Source: JAILLW01 sp045640525
GTDB taxonomy: Bacteria > Bacillota > Clostridia > Lachnospirales > Lachnospiraceae
Assembly: GCA_045640525.1 (NCBI GenBank)
Contig: JAZUFE010000044.1
Location: forward strand, 1 to 43,599
Direction of reading: 5' to 3'
DNA length: 43,599 nt
Made by a program: the position numbers and the translations under genes. Shown one piece after another: positions 31,462-40,295 of this stretch (the first letter of the stretch is position 1; each line of letters begins with the position of its first letter). Under the pieces are notes generated by a model. The model ran no database searches and was not told where the DNA came from. It saw nothing but the letters and a program-made list of their open reading frames with translations.

Positions 31462-32592
31462 ATGAGTAATTGGAAGAAACATATTCCGCTTTATGTACTT
31501 GAACTGTTGGTACTGGCAGCGGTTATATACTGCTCGATCTGGGTTTTCAGAGCTACCAGAGTCGAGAAGGTACATTTGGAAGAATCTGCAATTGAAGTTA
31601 ACGAAGAAGTCAAAAAGGAAGCTGAGGCGGTTAAAACAGTTAACGAACCTGCCGAAGTAAGTGCAGCATCCACCGACGATGACTCGATGGATAAAGAAGC
31701 CATTTCCGATGCACTGTACAAAAGATTTAACGGCAAATTTGAATTGGCGTTTTTTGGTGTAGACTCAAGAGAAGGTGAATTGGGCTCGGGGACTCGAACC
31801 GATTCCATTATGATATGCTCAATAGATATGGATACGCATGAGGTTAAGCTGGCTTCGGTGTACCGTGATACATATCTTAATGTCGGTAAGGATTCATATA
31901 ATAAGTGTAATGCAGCCTATGCGCTGGGCGGACCCCAAAGAGCACTCGGCATGCTTAACACCAACATGGATTTGTATTTGACGGATTACGTTACCATCGG
32001 TTTTGAAGGATTGATAGATGCAATAGATGCTCTTGACGGGATTGTTATTGATGTTACGGAGGAAGAAATTTTTCATCTGAACAATTACCAGAAGTCAATG
32101 GCAGATATGATGGGAGTAGAGTATACCCCTGTTGTATATCCCGGTCCTCAGATGCTTAACGGCCTTCAGGCTACTGCTTATTGCAGAATAAGATATACCA
32201 ACGGCTCTGACTTTAAGCGCGCGGAGCGTCAAAGAGATGTGATTACGGCAATGCTTGAAAGAACCAAAGCTGTTTCAACCTCCAAACTCACGGATGCTGT
32301 TATTGCAATATTCCCCAATGTGTCTACATCGTTGGACATAGGTGATGTGGTTGACATGATAAGCATTGCATCGGACTATAAGGTTACAGTATCGTTCGGA
32401 TTCCCGTTTGACGGTCATTTGAACGGAGCTAATATGTCATGCGGATTAAGTGTAATTCCCACAGATCTTAATCAAAATGTGATTAAGCTTCATGAACTGT
32501 TATACGGCGAGGAAGATTATCAACCTTCCGATACGGTTAAGAAATTCAGCCAAAAGATTAAGTCTTCAACAGACGGGCAGTTATTATACTAA
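31462..32592 (+). CDS. LytR-CpsA-Psr family glycopolymer ligase-like protein
   Basis: 376 residues from ATG 31462 (TGAGGAT upstream). An N-terminal membrane helix (9-29), an acidic linker (40-85) and an LCP domain: 'AFFGVDSREGELGSGTRTDSIMICSIDMDTHEVKLASVYRDTYLNV' with catalytic-type Asp/Arg residues, 'DYVTIGFEGLIDAIDALDGIVIDV', 'LNGLQATAYCRIRYTNGSDFKRAERQRDVITAML'. LCP proteins attach wall teichoic acids or capsule to peptidoglycan outside the cell. It is 22 bases after radA, and ends at a strong terminator. Confidence 0.93.
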   Translation: MSNWKKHIPLYVLELLVLAAVIYCSIWVFRATRVEKVHLEESAIEVNEEVKKEAEAVKTVNEPAEVSAASTDDDSMDKEAISDALYKRFNGKFELAFFGVDSREGELGSGTRTDSIMICSIDMDTHEVKLASVYRDTYLNVGKDSYNKCNAAYALGGPQRALGMLNTNMDLYLTDYVTIGFEGLIDAIDALDGIVIDVTEEEIFHLNNYQKSMADMMGVEYTPVVYPGPQMLNGLQATAYCRIRYTNGSDFKRAERQRDVITAMLERTKAVSTSKLTDAVIAIFPNVSTSLDIGDVVDMISIASDYKVTVSFGFPFDGHLNGANMSCGLSVIPTDLNQNVIKLHELLYGEEDYQPSDTVKKFSQKIKSSTDGQLLY

Positions 32593-32620
32593 AAAAGACA
32601 CCTTGGTAGGTGTCTTTTTA
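32592..32620. terminator. Bidirectional terminator shared by the LCP gene and tRNA-Trp
   Basis: AAAAAGACACCT (32592-32603), TGGT loop, AGGTGTCTTTTT (32608-32619), a perfect 12-bp stem with A/T tracts at both sides. It works for the plus-strand LCP gene and for the minus-strand tRNA. The TAA stop of the LCP gene runs into the first base of the stem. Confidence 0.9.
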
Positions 32621-32621
32621 G

Positions 32622-32692
32622 CAGGGGCGGAAGGAGTCGAACCCTCTTCAGCGGTTTTGGAGACCGACGTTAAGCCGTTTAACTACGCCCCT
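32622..32692 (-). tRNA. tRNA-Trp (anticodon CCA)
   Basis: The minus strand reads AGGGGCG...CGCCCCT-G as a 7-bp acceptor stem with discriminator G. D arm GTTA/TAAC with loop AACGGCT, anticodon loop CTCCAAA (anticodon CCA, Trp), T arm GAGGG/CCTTC with loop TTCGACT. The outermost anticodon-stem pair (27-43) is a T-C mismatch. The 3' CCA is not encoded (G then CT), so it must be added after transcription. About 71 nt. It is the only tRNA seen in the window. Confidence 0.9.
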
Positions 32693-32721
32693 ATATATAA
32701 GCTGTTTGACCAGCAAGTGAT

Positions 32722-32751
32722 ATTATATCTTAATGTAATTATGAATGTCAA
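32722..32751 (-). promoter_or_regulatory. Promoter of tRNA-Trp
   Basis: On the minus strand TTGACA (32751-32746), 18-bp spacer, TATAAT (32727-32722), both perfect hexamers, about 30 bp upstream of the tRNA 5' end. Its -35 lies only a few bases before the tcdA start on the other strand. Confidence 0.8.
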
Positions 32752-32765
32752 CCATATATTTTATG

Positions 32766-33455
32766 ATGAATGAGAGATTTTCAAGAACTGTTAGTTTGAT
32801 CGGACAAGAGAATATGGATAAACTCACAGCTTCGAGGGTGGCGGTTTTTGGTATCGGCGGAGTGGGGAGCTATGTGACGGAGGCTTTGGCCAGAGCCGGA
32901 ATCGGCGCGCTGGATTTGATTGATAAAGATAAAGTATCCGTTTCAAATATAAATCGTCAATTGATAGCGACGACTCAGACAATCGGAATGAGTAAGGTAG
33001 AGGTTGCCAAAAGGCGGATTATGGATATTAATCCGGAATGCACGGTAAGAACATACGAGACTTTCTTTTTGCCGGAGAATTCCGCTGATTTTGATTTTGG
33101 CGTATATGATTATGTTGTTGATGCGGTCGATACGGTTACGGCTAAGATAGAACTTGTTATGTGTGCACAAAAATATGCGGTACCGATAATAAGTTCAATG
33201 GGAACGGGCAATAAACTTAATCCTACGGAATTTGAGGTTGCCGATATATATCAAACGGATGTCTGTCCTTTGGCCAAGGTTATGCGAAAAGAATTGAGAA
33301 CAAGGGGTGTAAAACATCTTAAGGTTGTATATTCCAAAGAAAAACCTATAATCAATAGCAGGGTGCCGGCATCAATATCGTTTGTGCCGTCGACAGCCGG
33401 ACTAATAATTGCGAGTGAGGTAGTCAAAGACATTTATGAACATGAAAACAGCTAA
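32766..33455 (+). CDS. tcdA: tRNA threonylcarbamoyladenosine dehydratase (ThiF/E1-like)
   Basis: 229 residues from ATG 32766 (adjacent ATG 32763 possible). E1-like fold: 'RVAVFGIGGVGSYVTEALARAGIGALDLIDKDKVSVSNINRQL', 'YVVDAVDTVTAKIELV', 'SSMGTGNKLNP', 'DIYQTDVCPLAKVMRKELRTRGV'. This pattern is that of TcdA, which converts t6A to cyclic ct6A in tRNAs reading ANN codons, using ATP. No clear ribosome binding site. The gene runs divergently from tRNA-Trp and overlaps the next gene by 20 bases. A moeB/thiF alternative is unlikely given the C-terminal motifs. Confidence 0.9.
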   Translation: MNERFSRTVSLIGQENMDKLTASRVAVFGIGGVGSYVTEALARAGIGALDLIDKDKVSVSNINRQLIATTQTIGMSKVEVAKRRIMDINPECTVRTYETFFLPENSADFDFGVYDYVVDAVDTVTAKIELVMCAQKYAVPIISSMGTGNKLNPTEFEVADIYQTDVCPLAKVMRKELRTRGVKHLKVVYSKEKPIINSRVPASISFVPSTAGLIIASEVVKDIYEHENS

Positions 33456-34299
33456 GCTTGAATATATTCTTGCCGTAATAATTTACGGAACCATAGGCGG
33501 AGTCCTAAAGTACATTAATCTTCCGTCTGAAATAGTTGTGGTTTGCCGAGGACTGATAGGTTCACTGTTTGTCTTCTTGTTTTTGAAAGTTCGCAGAGTA
33601 AAGATGGATAAGGCAGCCATCGGTAAGAACATTAAGTGGCTGATTCTTTCGGGAGCAAGTCTGGGATTGAACTGGGTGTTTTTGTTTGCCTCCTACAACG
33701 TTACGACGGTTGCAATCGGAAGCCTGTGCAATTATCTTGCACCTGTCATAGTTGTATTTTTATCTCCGCTGTTGTACAAAGATAAGCTTACATTTAAGAA
33801 AGTTGCGTGTATTTTGACAGCATTTGTCGGCATAGTATTTATTTCCGGAGTAATTGAAGGCGGATTCGAAAATGTCAATCTTTTGGGAATAGGTCTCGGA
33901 CTTTTGTCTGCATTATGCTTTGTGGGAATTATTATATTTAACAAAAAGATAGTTGATATCCCGGTTTTTGATAAAGTTGTAATTCAGTTGTTTATTTCGG
34001 CTTTGGCAGTTATGCCGTATGCAATATTGCATAATATAGGAACAACGATTGAACTCGACACGCGCTCAATTCTTTTGACATTGTTGCTTTGCATAGTACA
34101 TACGGGAGTTGCATATTGCCTGTATTTTGGTTCGATGCCGCTTCTTCCGGTTCAGAGCATTTCGATTTTGGGATATATTGAACCGGTTATGTGTATTGTG
34201 ATTTCGTTCCTGTTCTTGAATGAACCGCTTACCCTGTTCGGCGTAATAGGTGCAATCCTTATTTTGGGGTCTGCCGTGGTGAGTGAATTAAAAGCCTGA
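33436..34299 (+). CDS. DMT-family (EamA) transporter
   Basis: 287 residues with ten membrane helices in two EamA repeats. Landmarks: 'ILAVIIYGTIGGVLKYINLPSEIVVVCRGLIGSLFVFLFL', 'GLNWVFLFASYNVTTVAIGSLCNYLAPVIVVFLSPLLY', and at the end 'SILGYIEPVMCIVISFLFLNEPLTLFGVIGAILILGS'. It exports or imports a small metabolite; the substrate is not readable. Start at ATG 33436 or 33442, inside the end of tcdA, suggesting coupling. Confidence 0.88.
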   Translation: MNMKTAKLEYILAVIIYGTIGGVLKYINLPSEIVVVCRGLIGSLFVFLFLKVRRVKMDKAAIGKNIKWLILSGASLGLNWVFLFASYNVTTVAIGSLCNYLAPVIVVFLSPLLYKDKLTFKKVACILTAFVGIVFISGVIEGGFENVNLLGIGLGLLSALCFVGIIIFNKKIVDIPVFDKVVIQLFISALAVMPYAILHNIGTTIELDTRSILLTLLLCIVHTGVAYCLYFGSMPLLPVQSISILGYIEPVMCIVISFLFLNEPLTLFGVIGAILILGSAVVSELKA

Positions 34300-34301
34300 C
34301 C

Positions 34302-34330
34302 TATACATTTGTTCCATTAAATGATACAAT
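34302..34330 (+). promoter_or_regulatory. Possible promoter of the DUF/TetR/purL unit
   Basis: TATACA (34302-34307), 17-bp spacer, TACAAT (34325-34330), 24 bp before ATG 34354. Confidence 0.45.
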
Positions 34331-34353
34331 ATCTTCGTTGAAACGGAGGGCTT

Positions 34354-34821
34354 ATGGGACTGGCTAACGAATTTCAGGAACATCAAAAACATGAATATAT
34401 GGAAAAACTGATGCCTCTTTTTGCATACATCCCGTATTTGAAAGAAAAAGAGGGTAAAAATACGCAGTCTTTGTATAATCAGGATGATTTGTCCAAAACG
34501 TCGGTAACGTTTCCGATTTATGACGGTACGGTTCTTGCTTTTGTTAAAGAAGCGCAAAAAACGGGACTGGTTACCAGAAATTACATATATGTTTATCAAA
34601 AAATCGGTTCGCATAATCAGAACCCAAAGGATGAGAGATTGTTTATTTCGGGTTCTGCATTTAAGGATATTGACACAATTATTGCAATCATGTCCAAGTA
34701 TGTTCTCGGAGGTATGACCAAGGGCGGCATGTGGGCGCAGGCAGTTGAAGAGGGAGTGTGGTTACACTGCCTTATCAAACTCAAAGAGCTGTTGGAAGTA
34801 TACGATCATCCTCTGGCATAG
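34354..34821 (+). CDS. Unknown small protein (DUF6508-like)
   Basis: 155 residues, soluble. Helical N-terminus 'LMPLFAYIPYLKEKEG', a beta region 'TVTFPIYDGTVLAFVKEAQKTGLVTRNYIYVYQK', and a C-terminal 'DIDTIIAIMSKYVLGGMTKGGMWAQAVEEGVWLHCLIKLKELL' that recalls the DUF6508 end motif, by memory only. ACGGAGGG precedes ATG. It sits 11 bases before the TetR gene. Function unknown. Confidence 0.7.
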   Translation: MGLANEFQEHQKHEYMEKLMPLFAYIPYLKEKEGKNTQSLYNQDDLSKTSVTFPIYDGTVLAFVKEAQKTGLVTRNYIYVYQKIGSHNQNPKDERLFISGSAFKDIDTIIAIMSKYVLGGMTKGGMWAQAVEEGVWLHCLIKLKELLEVYDHPLA

Positions 34822-34832
34822 AAAGGAGCAAT

Positions 34833-35414
34833 ATGGGAGCTAAATCAATCGACAAGAAAAATTATATATTGGAAACCGCACGAGAAATATTTGCCAAGAA
34901 CGGATATTGCAAAACAACCATGAAAGATGTGGTTGCGGCATGTCAGATCAGCCGAGGCGGTGTATATTTATACTTTAATGATGTTAAAGATTTGTTTGAG
35001 GCGGTTATGGAATACGAAGTCGATAATCAGGAAGATTTCGCATCTAAGATTTCGGAAGACGCTTCATATGCAGACGTATTGGCATTGTTTTTAAAAGAGA
35101 AAAAGAAAGTTATTCTTAACAAGAAGAGCAGTTTGGTTACTGCAATGTATGAGTATTATTTTGAAAATAAAACATCCGGAAAGAAGAATCATCTCAAGAA
35201 GGAATTTGACACGGATTTGTATATTGTCGAACAATTGATTCAAGAGGGAATCGACGCCGGTGAGTTTTATGATATAGATGCATCGAGAGCTGCAAGCAAT
35301 TTGATTTATGTTTTGGAAGGTTTGAGAATTGCCGCACGCACACGTGGTGTTACGGAGGCTGCTTTTGATGAAGAAATTATGTATGTGATGCAAGGTATAA
35401 TTGCGGAGGAGTAG
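34833..35414 (+). CDS. TetR/AcrR-family regulator
   Basis: 193 residues from ATG 34833 (GAAAGGAG upstream). The N-terminal HTH is 'YILETAREIFAKNGYCKTTMKDVVAACQISRGGVYLYFNDVKDLFEAVME', standard TetR. The C-terminal ligand domain (about 60-190) is helical and not recognisable. Its stop is 5 bases before purL. The regulator's target may be this operon or the DMT transporter upstream; no operator palindrome was found in the 54-base gap at 34300-34353. Confidence 0.92.
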   Translation: MGAKSIDKKNYILETAREIFAKNGYCKTTMKDVVAACQISRGGVYLYFNDVKDLFEAVMEYEVDNQEDFASKISEDASYADVLALFLKEKKKVILNKKSSLVTAMYEYYFENKTSGKKNHLKKEFDTDLYIVEQLIQEGIDAGEFYDIDASRAASNLIYVLEGLRIAARTRGVTEAAFDEEIMYVMQGIIAEE

Positions 35415-35419
35415 TTAGA

Positions 35420-38400
35420 ATGGAAAGTGTCAAACGTGTTTACGTTGAAAAGAAGGGCCCTTACGCGGTAAAGGCCGCTGAATTGAAGGAGGAAATATCA
35501 GGTTACCTTAATATCAGTGGCGTTACCAATGTCAGAGTATTTATTACTTACGATGTACAGAATGTTTCCGAAGAGACATTCCAAAAGGCATTAACAACAG
35601 TGTTCTCGGAACCCCCTGTTGATAATTACTATTTGGAAAAGATAGACGTTCCGCAGAATGCGAGAGTATTCTTGGTTCAGTTCCTGCCGGGACAATTTGA
35701 TCAAAGAGCCGATTCTGCGGTTCAATGTGTTAAATTCTTAAAAGAAGATGAAGAACCCATTATTCAAACAGCAACAGCTTACCTGATTGAGGGTTCGATT
35801 TCGGATGATGAATTCGATAGAATCAAATCTTACTGTATTAATCCCGTTGATTCAAAAGAAGTTAATATGGAAAAGCCCGATACATTGGTTGCTTCATATG
35901 ACGAACCTGCCGATGTACAGGTATTTGACGGCTTCATTAGCATGAATGAAGACAATCTTTTGAATCTTTATAAGAGTCTTGAACTTGCAATGACTTTCAA
36001 AGATTTCCTGCATATTCAAAACTATTTCAATAATGAAGAACATCGTGACCCGACCATGACCGAAATTCGTGTTTTGGATACTTATTGGTCAGATCATTGC
36101 AGACATACAACGTTTTCTACCGAACTTAAAAACATAGAATTTGAAGATGGATATTACAGAACTCCGTTGGAGACAACATTTGCAAGTTACTGTGATACAA
36201 GAGAAGAATTGTATAAGGACAGAGACGACAAGTTCATCTGCCTTATGGATTTGGCTCTGGTCGGAATGAAGAAACTTCGCGCGGCAGGAATGCTTGAGGA
36301 TATGGAAGTTTCGGATGAGATTAATGCTTGCTCTGTTGTTGTACCTGTTGAAATTGATTACGGTAACGGTCCGGAAACGGAGGAGTGGCTTGTATTCTTC
36401 AAAAACGAAACTCATAACCATCCTACCGAGATAGAACCTTTCGGAGGTGCCGCAACATGTCTTGGAGGTGCCATAAGAGATCCGCTTTCAGGAAGAGGAT
36501 ATGTTTATCAGGCAATGCGTGTGACCGGTGCTGCCGATCCCACTGTTCCCGTATCGGAGACTCTCAAGGGCAAGCTTTCACAGAAGAAACTTGTAAGAGG
36601 TGCTGCTTCCGGATATTCATCATACGGAAACCAAATCGGACTTACTACAGGTTATGTTAAAGAGTTATATCATCCCAATTATGTTGCCAAGCGTATGGAA
36701 ATCGGTGCTGTTATGGGTGCCGCTCCAAGAAGCAATGTTAAGCGTCTTACTTCCGATCCCGGAGATATTATTATTCTTTTGGGCGGAAGAACGGGACGAG
36801 ACGGTTGCGGAGGTGCAACAGGTTCTTCCAAGGTTCATACGGAAGCTTCAATTGAGAAGTGCGGCGCGGAAGTTCAAAAAGGTAATGCACCTACCGAACG
36901 TAAAATTCAAAGATTGTTCCGTCGTGCAGAGGTAAGCCGTCTTATTAAGAAGTGTAACGACTTCGGAGCCGGAGGTGTTTCTGTTGCAATAGGCGAATTG
37001 GCAGACGGACTTACCGTTAATTTGGATTTGGTTCCCAAGAAATATGCAGGTCTTGACGGAACAGAGCTTGCTATTTCCGAATCTCAGGAGAGAATGGCAG
37101 TGGTAGTTGATCCCAAAGATGTTGATGAATTCTTGGGTTATGCCAAGGAAGAAAATCTTGAGGCAATTGCTGTTGCAACCGTTACCGAAGACCCCAGACT
37201 GGTTCTTAAATGGAGAGATAAGGAAATCGTTAACTTAAGCAGAGCGTTCCTTGATACCAACGGTGCTCATCAGGAAACCAATGTTAAGGTTGAAGTTCCG
37301 AACCCCGAAGAAAATTACTTCAAAAAGTATGCATTGAATAATGTGAAAGAGGATATGGAAAATGCCGATGTTTCCAAGGCTATGAAGGATACATTGGGCG
37401 ATCTTAATGTATGTTCTCAAAAGGGACTTGTCGAGATGTTTGATTCATCTATCGGAACAGGTTCAGTGTTGATGCCTTACGGCGGTAAGTATCAGTTGAC
37501 GGAAATACAGACGATGGTAGCTAAATTACCGCTACTTAAAGGCAAAACAGATACTGTTACAATGATGAGTTACGGATTTGATCCGTATCTGTCAAGCTGG
37601 TCTCCGTACCATGGTGCTGTTTATGCAGTTACCCAGTCAATGGCTAAAGTAGTTGCCGCAGGCGGTGACCATAAGAAGATTAGATTTACTTTCCAGGAAT
37701 ACTTCAGAAGAATGACGCAGGAGCCTACCAGATGGTCTCAGCCGTTTGCAGCCTTGCTTGGTGCGTACGATGCACAGGTCGGATACGGATTACCTTCCAT
37801 CGGAGGTAAGGATTCCATGTCCGGAACATTCAATGATATAGATGTTCCGCCCACTTTGGTATCATTCGCGGTTGATGTGGCTGACGGAACGGATGTTGTT
37901 TCTCCGGAACTTAAGAAGGCCGGCAACAAGTTGGTTCAGTTCTGGTTTGATAAAGATGAATATGATATTCCGGTGTATGATTCCGCATCCAAGATGTTTG
38001 GCTTCGTACATAAATTGATTAAGGCGAAGAAGGTTAAATCATCATATGCACTTGATGCATACGGTTTGTTTGCTTCGGTTGCCAAAATGTCGTTTGGTAA
38101 TGCTTTGGGTGTTGAGTTTGATTCTGGTATGAAGCCGGAAGATTTGTTCGCAAATGCACTTGGTGACATTTTGATTGAAATCGAACCTTCGGATGTTGAG
38201 TACATCAAGACTCTCATTGAAGAGAACGAAGAGTATGAAGATATCAATTTCTGTATTGCGGGTACGGTTATCGATGCTGCGGAATTCAGATATGGCGACA
38301 CCAAGGTTTCGGTTGAAGAGGCACTGAGCATATGGAAGAAACCTTTGGAAAAAGTATTCCCGACCAAAGCTGTCAAGGATACAACGGCGATTGATACACC

Positions 38401-39244
38401 TGTTTACAAGGCAGACAGCGTATATGTTTGTAAAAACAAAATTGCCCGTCCTACCGTATTTGTTCCGGTATTCCCGGGAACCAATTGCGAGTATGATTCG
38501 GCTAAGGCGTTTGAACGTGCCGGTGCTGATGTGATTACAAGAGTGTTTAAGAATCAGTCGGCACAGGATATCAGAGATTCGGTTGAAGTCTTTACCGAAG
38601 ACATTTCGAAGGCGCAGATAATAATGTTCCCCGGAGGCTTCTCGGCAGGTGACGAACCGGATGGATCGGCTAAATTTTTCGCAACCGCATTCCAAAATGC
38701 CAAGATGAAAGAGGCTGTTATGAAGCTTCTTAATGAGCGCGACGGACTTGCACTCGGAATCTGTAACGGATTCCAGGCACTGATTAAACTCGGTCTTGTT
38801 CCTTACGGTGAAATTACGGGTCAGAAGGAAGATTCGCCTACGCTGACATTCAACACGATTAACAGACACATTTCGAAGATGGCCTACACCAAGGTTGTAT
38901 CAAATAAATCTCCTTGGCTTATGGGAGCAACTTTGGGACAAACATATACTTCACCGGCATCTCACGGCGAAGGCAGATTTGTAGCCGATAAGGAGTGGAT
39001 TGATAAGCTCTTTGCAAACGGACAGGTAGCTACACAGTATGCCGATATCAACGGAAATGTTTCAATGGATGAAGAGTGGAATATCAATGGTTCTTATGCC
39101 GCTATTGAAGGAATTACGTCTCCCGACGGAAGATGTTTCGGAAAGATGGCGCATGCAGAGCGTCGTGCGGATATGGTTGCCATTAATATATACGGTGAAC
39201 AGGATCTTAAGATATTTGAATCCGGAGTTGAATACTTTAAGTAG
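35420..39244 (+). CDS. purL: Phosphoribosylformylglycinamidine synthase (single-chain)
   Basis: 1274 residues, a single-chain FGAM synthase of the clostridial/streptococcal type, so separate PurQ and PurS are not needed. N-terminal PurS-like domain, 'LDTYWSDHCRHTTFSTEL', 'NETHNHPTEIEPFGGAATCLGGAIRDPLSGRG' (ATP/FGAR site), a second synthase half ('GGKDSMSGTFNDI') and the C-terminal class-I glutaminase with nucleophile C1115 in 'LGICNGFQALIKLG' and 'SHGEGRF'. It sits 10 kb from purEMND and follows a TetR gene by 5 bases, so it may be regulated apart from them. A terminator follows. Confidence 0.97.
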   Translation: MESVKRVYVEKKGPYAVKAAELKEEISGYLNISGVTNVRVFITYDVQNVSEETFQKALTTVFSEPPVDNYYLEKIDVPQNARVFLVQFLPGQFDQRADSAVQCVKFLKEDEEPIIQTATAYLIEGSISDDEFDRIKSYCINPVDSKEVNMEKPDTLVASYDEPADVQVFDGFISMNEDNLLNLYKSLELAMTFKDFLHIQNYFNNEEHRDPTMTEIRVLDTYWSDHCRHTTFSTELKNIEFEDGYYRTPLETTFASYCDTREELYKDRDDKFICLMDLALVGMKKLRAAGMLEDMEVSDEINACSVVVPVEIDYGNGPETEEWLVFFKNETHNHPTEIEPFGGAATCLGGAIRDPLSGRGYVYQAMRVTGAADPTVPVSETLKGKLSQKKLVRGAASGYSSYGNQIGLTTGYVKELYHPNYVAKRMEIGAVMGAAPRSNVKRLTSDPGDIIILLGGRTGRDGCGGATGSSKVHTEASIEKCGAEVQKGNAPTERKIQRLFRRAEVSRLIKKCNDFGAGGVSVAIGELADGLTVNLDLVPKKYAGLDGTELAISESQERMAVVVDPKDVDEFLGYAKEENLEAIAVATVTEDPRLVLKWRDKEIVNLSRAFLDTNGAHQETNVKVEVPNPEENYFKKYALNNVKEDMENADVSKAMKDTLGDLNVCSQKGLVEMFDSSIGTGSVLMPYGGKYQLTEIQTMVAKLPLLKGKTDTVTMMSYGFDPYLSSWSPYHGAVYAVTQSMAKVVAAGGDHKKIRFTFQEYFRRMTQEPTRWSQPFAALLGAYDAQVGYGLPSIGGKDSMSGTFNDIDVPPTLVSFAVDVADGTDVVSPELKKAGNKLVQFWFDKDEYDIPVYDSASKMFGFVHKLIKAKKVKSSYALDAYGLFASVAKMSFGNALGVEFDSGMKPEDLFANALGDILIEIEPSDVEYIKTLIEENEEYEDINFCIAGTVIDAAEFRYGDTKVSVEEALSIWKKPLEKVFPTKAVKDTTAIDTPVYKADSVYVCKNKIARPTVFVPVFPGTNCEYDSAKAFERAGADVITRVFKNQSAQDIRDSVEVFTEDISKAQIIMFPGGFSAGDEPDGSAKFFATAFQNAKMKEAVMKLLNERDGLALGICNGFQALIKLGLVPYGEITGQKEDSPTLTFNTINRHISKMAYTKVVSNKSPWLMGATLGQTYTSPASHGEGRFVADKEWIDKLFANGQVATQYADINGNVSMDEEWNINGSYAAIEGITSPDGRCFGKMAHAERRADMVAINIYGEQDLKIFESGVEYFK

Positions 39245-39290
39245 TAATTGAACTTAAACAGGGAGTCGTTAAGATTTACGCTTAAATAAA

Positions 39291-39324
39291 AGTCGCCCGA
39301 GTCGTAAGGCTCGAGCGATTTTTA
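39291..39324. terminator. Bidirectional terminator after purL
   Basis: TCGC-C-CGAG (39293-39301) pairs with CTCG-A-GCGA (39310-39318), one mismatch, flanked by ATAAAAG and TTTTTA. It separates purL from the convergent minus-strand gene and can serve both. Confidence 0.8.
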
Positions 39325-39351
39325 GTGGTGCGGCCACCATAACGTGGCATA

Positions 39352-39636
39352 TTACTTATTGTCTTCAGGATCCCCAATTACCTTTTGGTTTTGAGAACGT
39401 CCGATGAGCCAAATAATGATATAAGCAAAGATGGGAAGTCCTATTGTTGCGATAATACAGGTGGTCAGAAGACCGTTGTATATGCTGTATCCTGTCAGGG
39501 CCAATATAAGTGTGACAATGTACAACAGAGGAAGTACTATAAGACACACCCAAGCAACAATACGCTTCGGATTTGATTTTTTGCTCTTTGCGTTTTCAAT
39601 ATTTTCGCTTGAATTGATATTAATTTCTTCAGACAT
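39352..39636 (-). CDS. Small two-pass membrane protein, unknown
   Basis: 94 residues. A polar N-terminus (Asn/Ser/Glu/Lys-rich, 1-25), two membrane helices (about 27-48 and 58-79) and an acidic tail. A GGGAGG ribosome binding site lies upstream on the minus strand. It is convergent with purL and divergent from the SEC-C gene. No family recognised. Confidence 0.75.
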   Translation of the reverse strand: MSEEININSSENIENAKSKKSNPKRIVAWVCLIVLPLLYIVTLILALTGYSIYNGLLTTCIIATIGLPIFAYIIIWLIGRSQNQKVIGDPEDNK

Positions 39637-39663
39637 TTTTCGCCTCCCTATATACAGTCTTGG

Positions 39664-39692
39664 TTGAAAGATTTCCTTAAATAGATTATACT
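39664..39692 (+). promoter_or_regulatory. Promoter of the SEC-C gene / thrS
   Basis: TTGAAA (39664-39669), 17-bp spacer, TATACT (39687-39692), 57 bp before ATG 39750. Confidence 0.6.
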
Positions 39693-39713
39693 ATACGATA
39701 GTCTTTTTGACTA
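39685..39713 (-). promoter_or_regulatory. Promoter of the small minus-strand membrane gene
   Basis: Minus strand TAGTCA (39713-39708), 17-bp spacer, TATAAT (39690-39685). Its -10 overlaps the -10 of the opposite promoter. Confidence 0.55.
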
Positions 39714-39749
39714 ATATGAGATTTATTGCTTTTGAAAGGAGCATAAGAT

Positions 39750-40253
39750 ATGGCACTACTTAAAAAATGGCGTGATATGGCGTATTCGGAGACAGCTAAC
39801 AGAGGTGATTTGCAAAGACTTTGGGCTAAATATTTCGAGGATGAAAAGCATATATACGAGCAACTTTTAGAGGATCCTTCGGTTGTTGTTGAAGGTACGG
39901 TTAAGGAATTGGCCGAAAAGTACGGTATCGACATTATGACTATGACAGGATTCCTTGACGGAATTAATGATTCACTTAAGAATCCTAACCCGATTGATGA
40001 TATGGAAGAAGATACCAAAGTTAATTTGGGATTTGATACAGAGAAGTTATATAAGAACATGGTTGCCGCAGAAGCCGATTGGTTGTACGGACTTCCTCAG
40101 TGGGAAAAGATATATGATGAAGCTACCCGTAAGGAGCTTTACAGAGTACAGAAATTATCGACAACAGTTGTTAAGGAAGCCAAGATTTACCCTAACGATC
40201 CTTGTCCGTGCGGAAGCGGCAAAAAGTATAAGAAGTGTTGTGGAAGAAAGTAA
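39750..40253 (+). CDS. SEC-C motif protein
   Basis: 167 residues. Helical N-terminal region ('WRDMAYSETANRGDLQRLWAKYFEDEKHIYEQLLED'), and a C-terminal SEC-C zinc-binding motif 'YPNDPCPCGSGKKYKKCCGRK', the same motif as at the SecA C-terminus. The first 120 residues are not a SecA domain. Such proteins may bind zinc and ribosome or SecB-like partners. GAAAGGAG precedes ATG. It is 42 bases from thrS and probably shares its transcript; a small hairpin (AAGGC/GCCTT, 40252-40265) between them lacks a U tract. Confidence 0.85.
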   Translation: MALLKKWRDMAYSETANRGDLQRLWAKYFEDEKHIYEQLLEDPSVVVEGTVKELAEKYGIDIMTMTGFLDGINDSLKNPNPIDDMEEDTKVNLGFDTEKLYKNMVAAEADWLYGLPQWEKIYDEATRKELYRVQKLSTTVVKEAKIYPNDPCPCGSGKKYKKCCGRK

Positions 40254-40295
40254 GGCATAAGCCTTGCAATATATAGAATAAAAAGGAGAACTAAA

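Noticed and set aside
38042..38869. Minus-strand open frame of 275 codons within purL
   Set aside because: The plus strand encodes the conserved PurL synthase and glutaminase regions; no family motif on the minus strand.
40254..40295. T-box leader before thrS
   Set aside because: Only 42 bases separate it from the preceding gene, with no specifier loop or terminator/antiterminator; the small AAGGC/GCCTT hairpin lacks a U tract.
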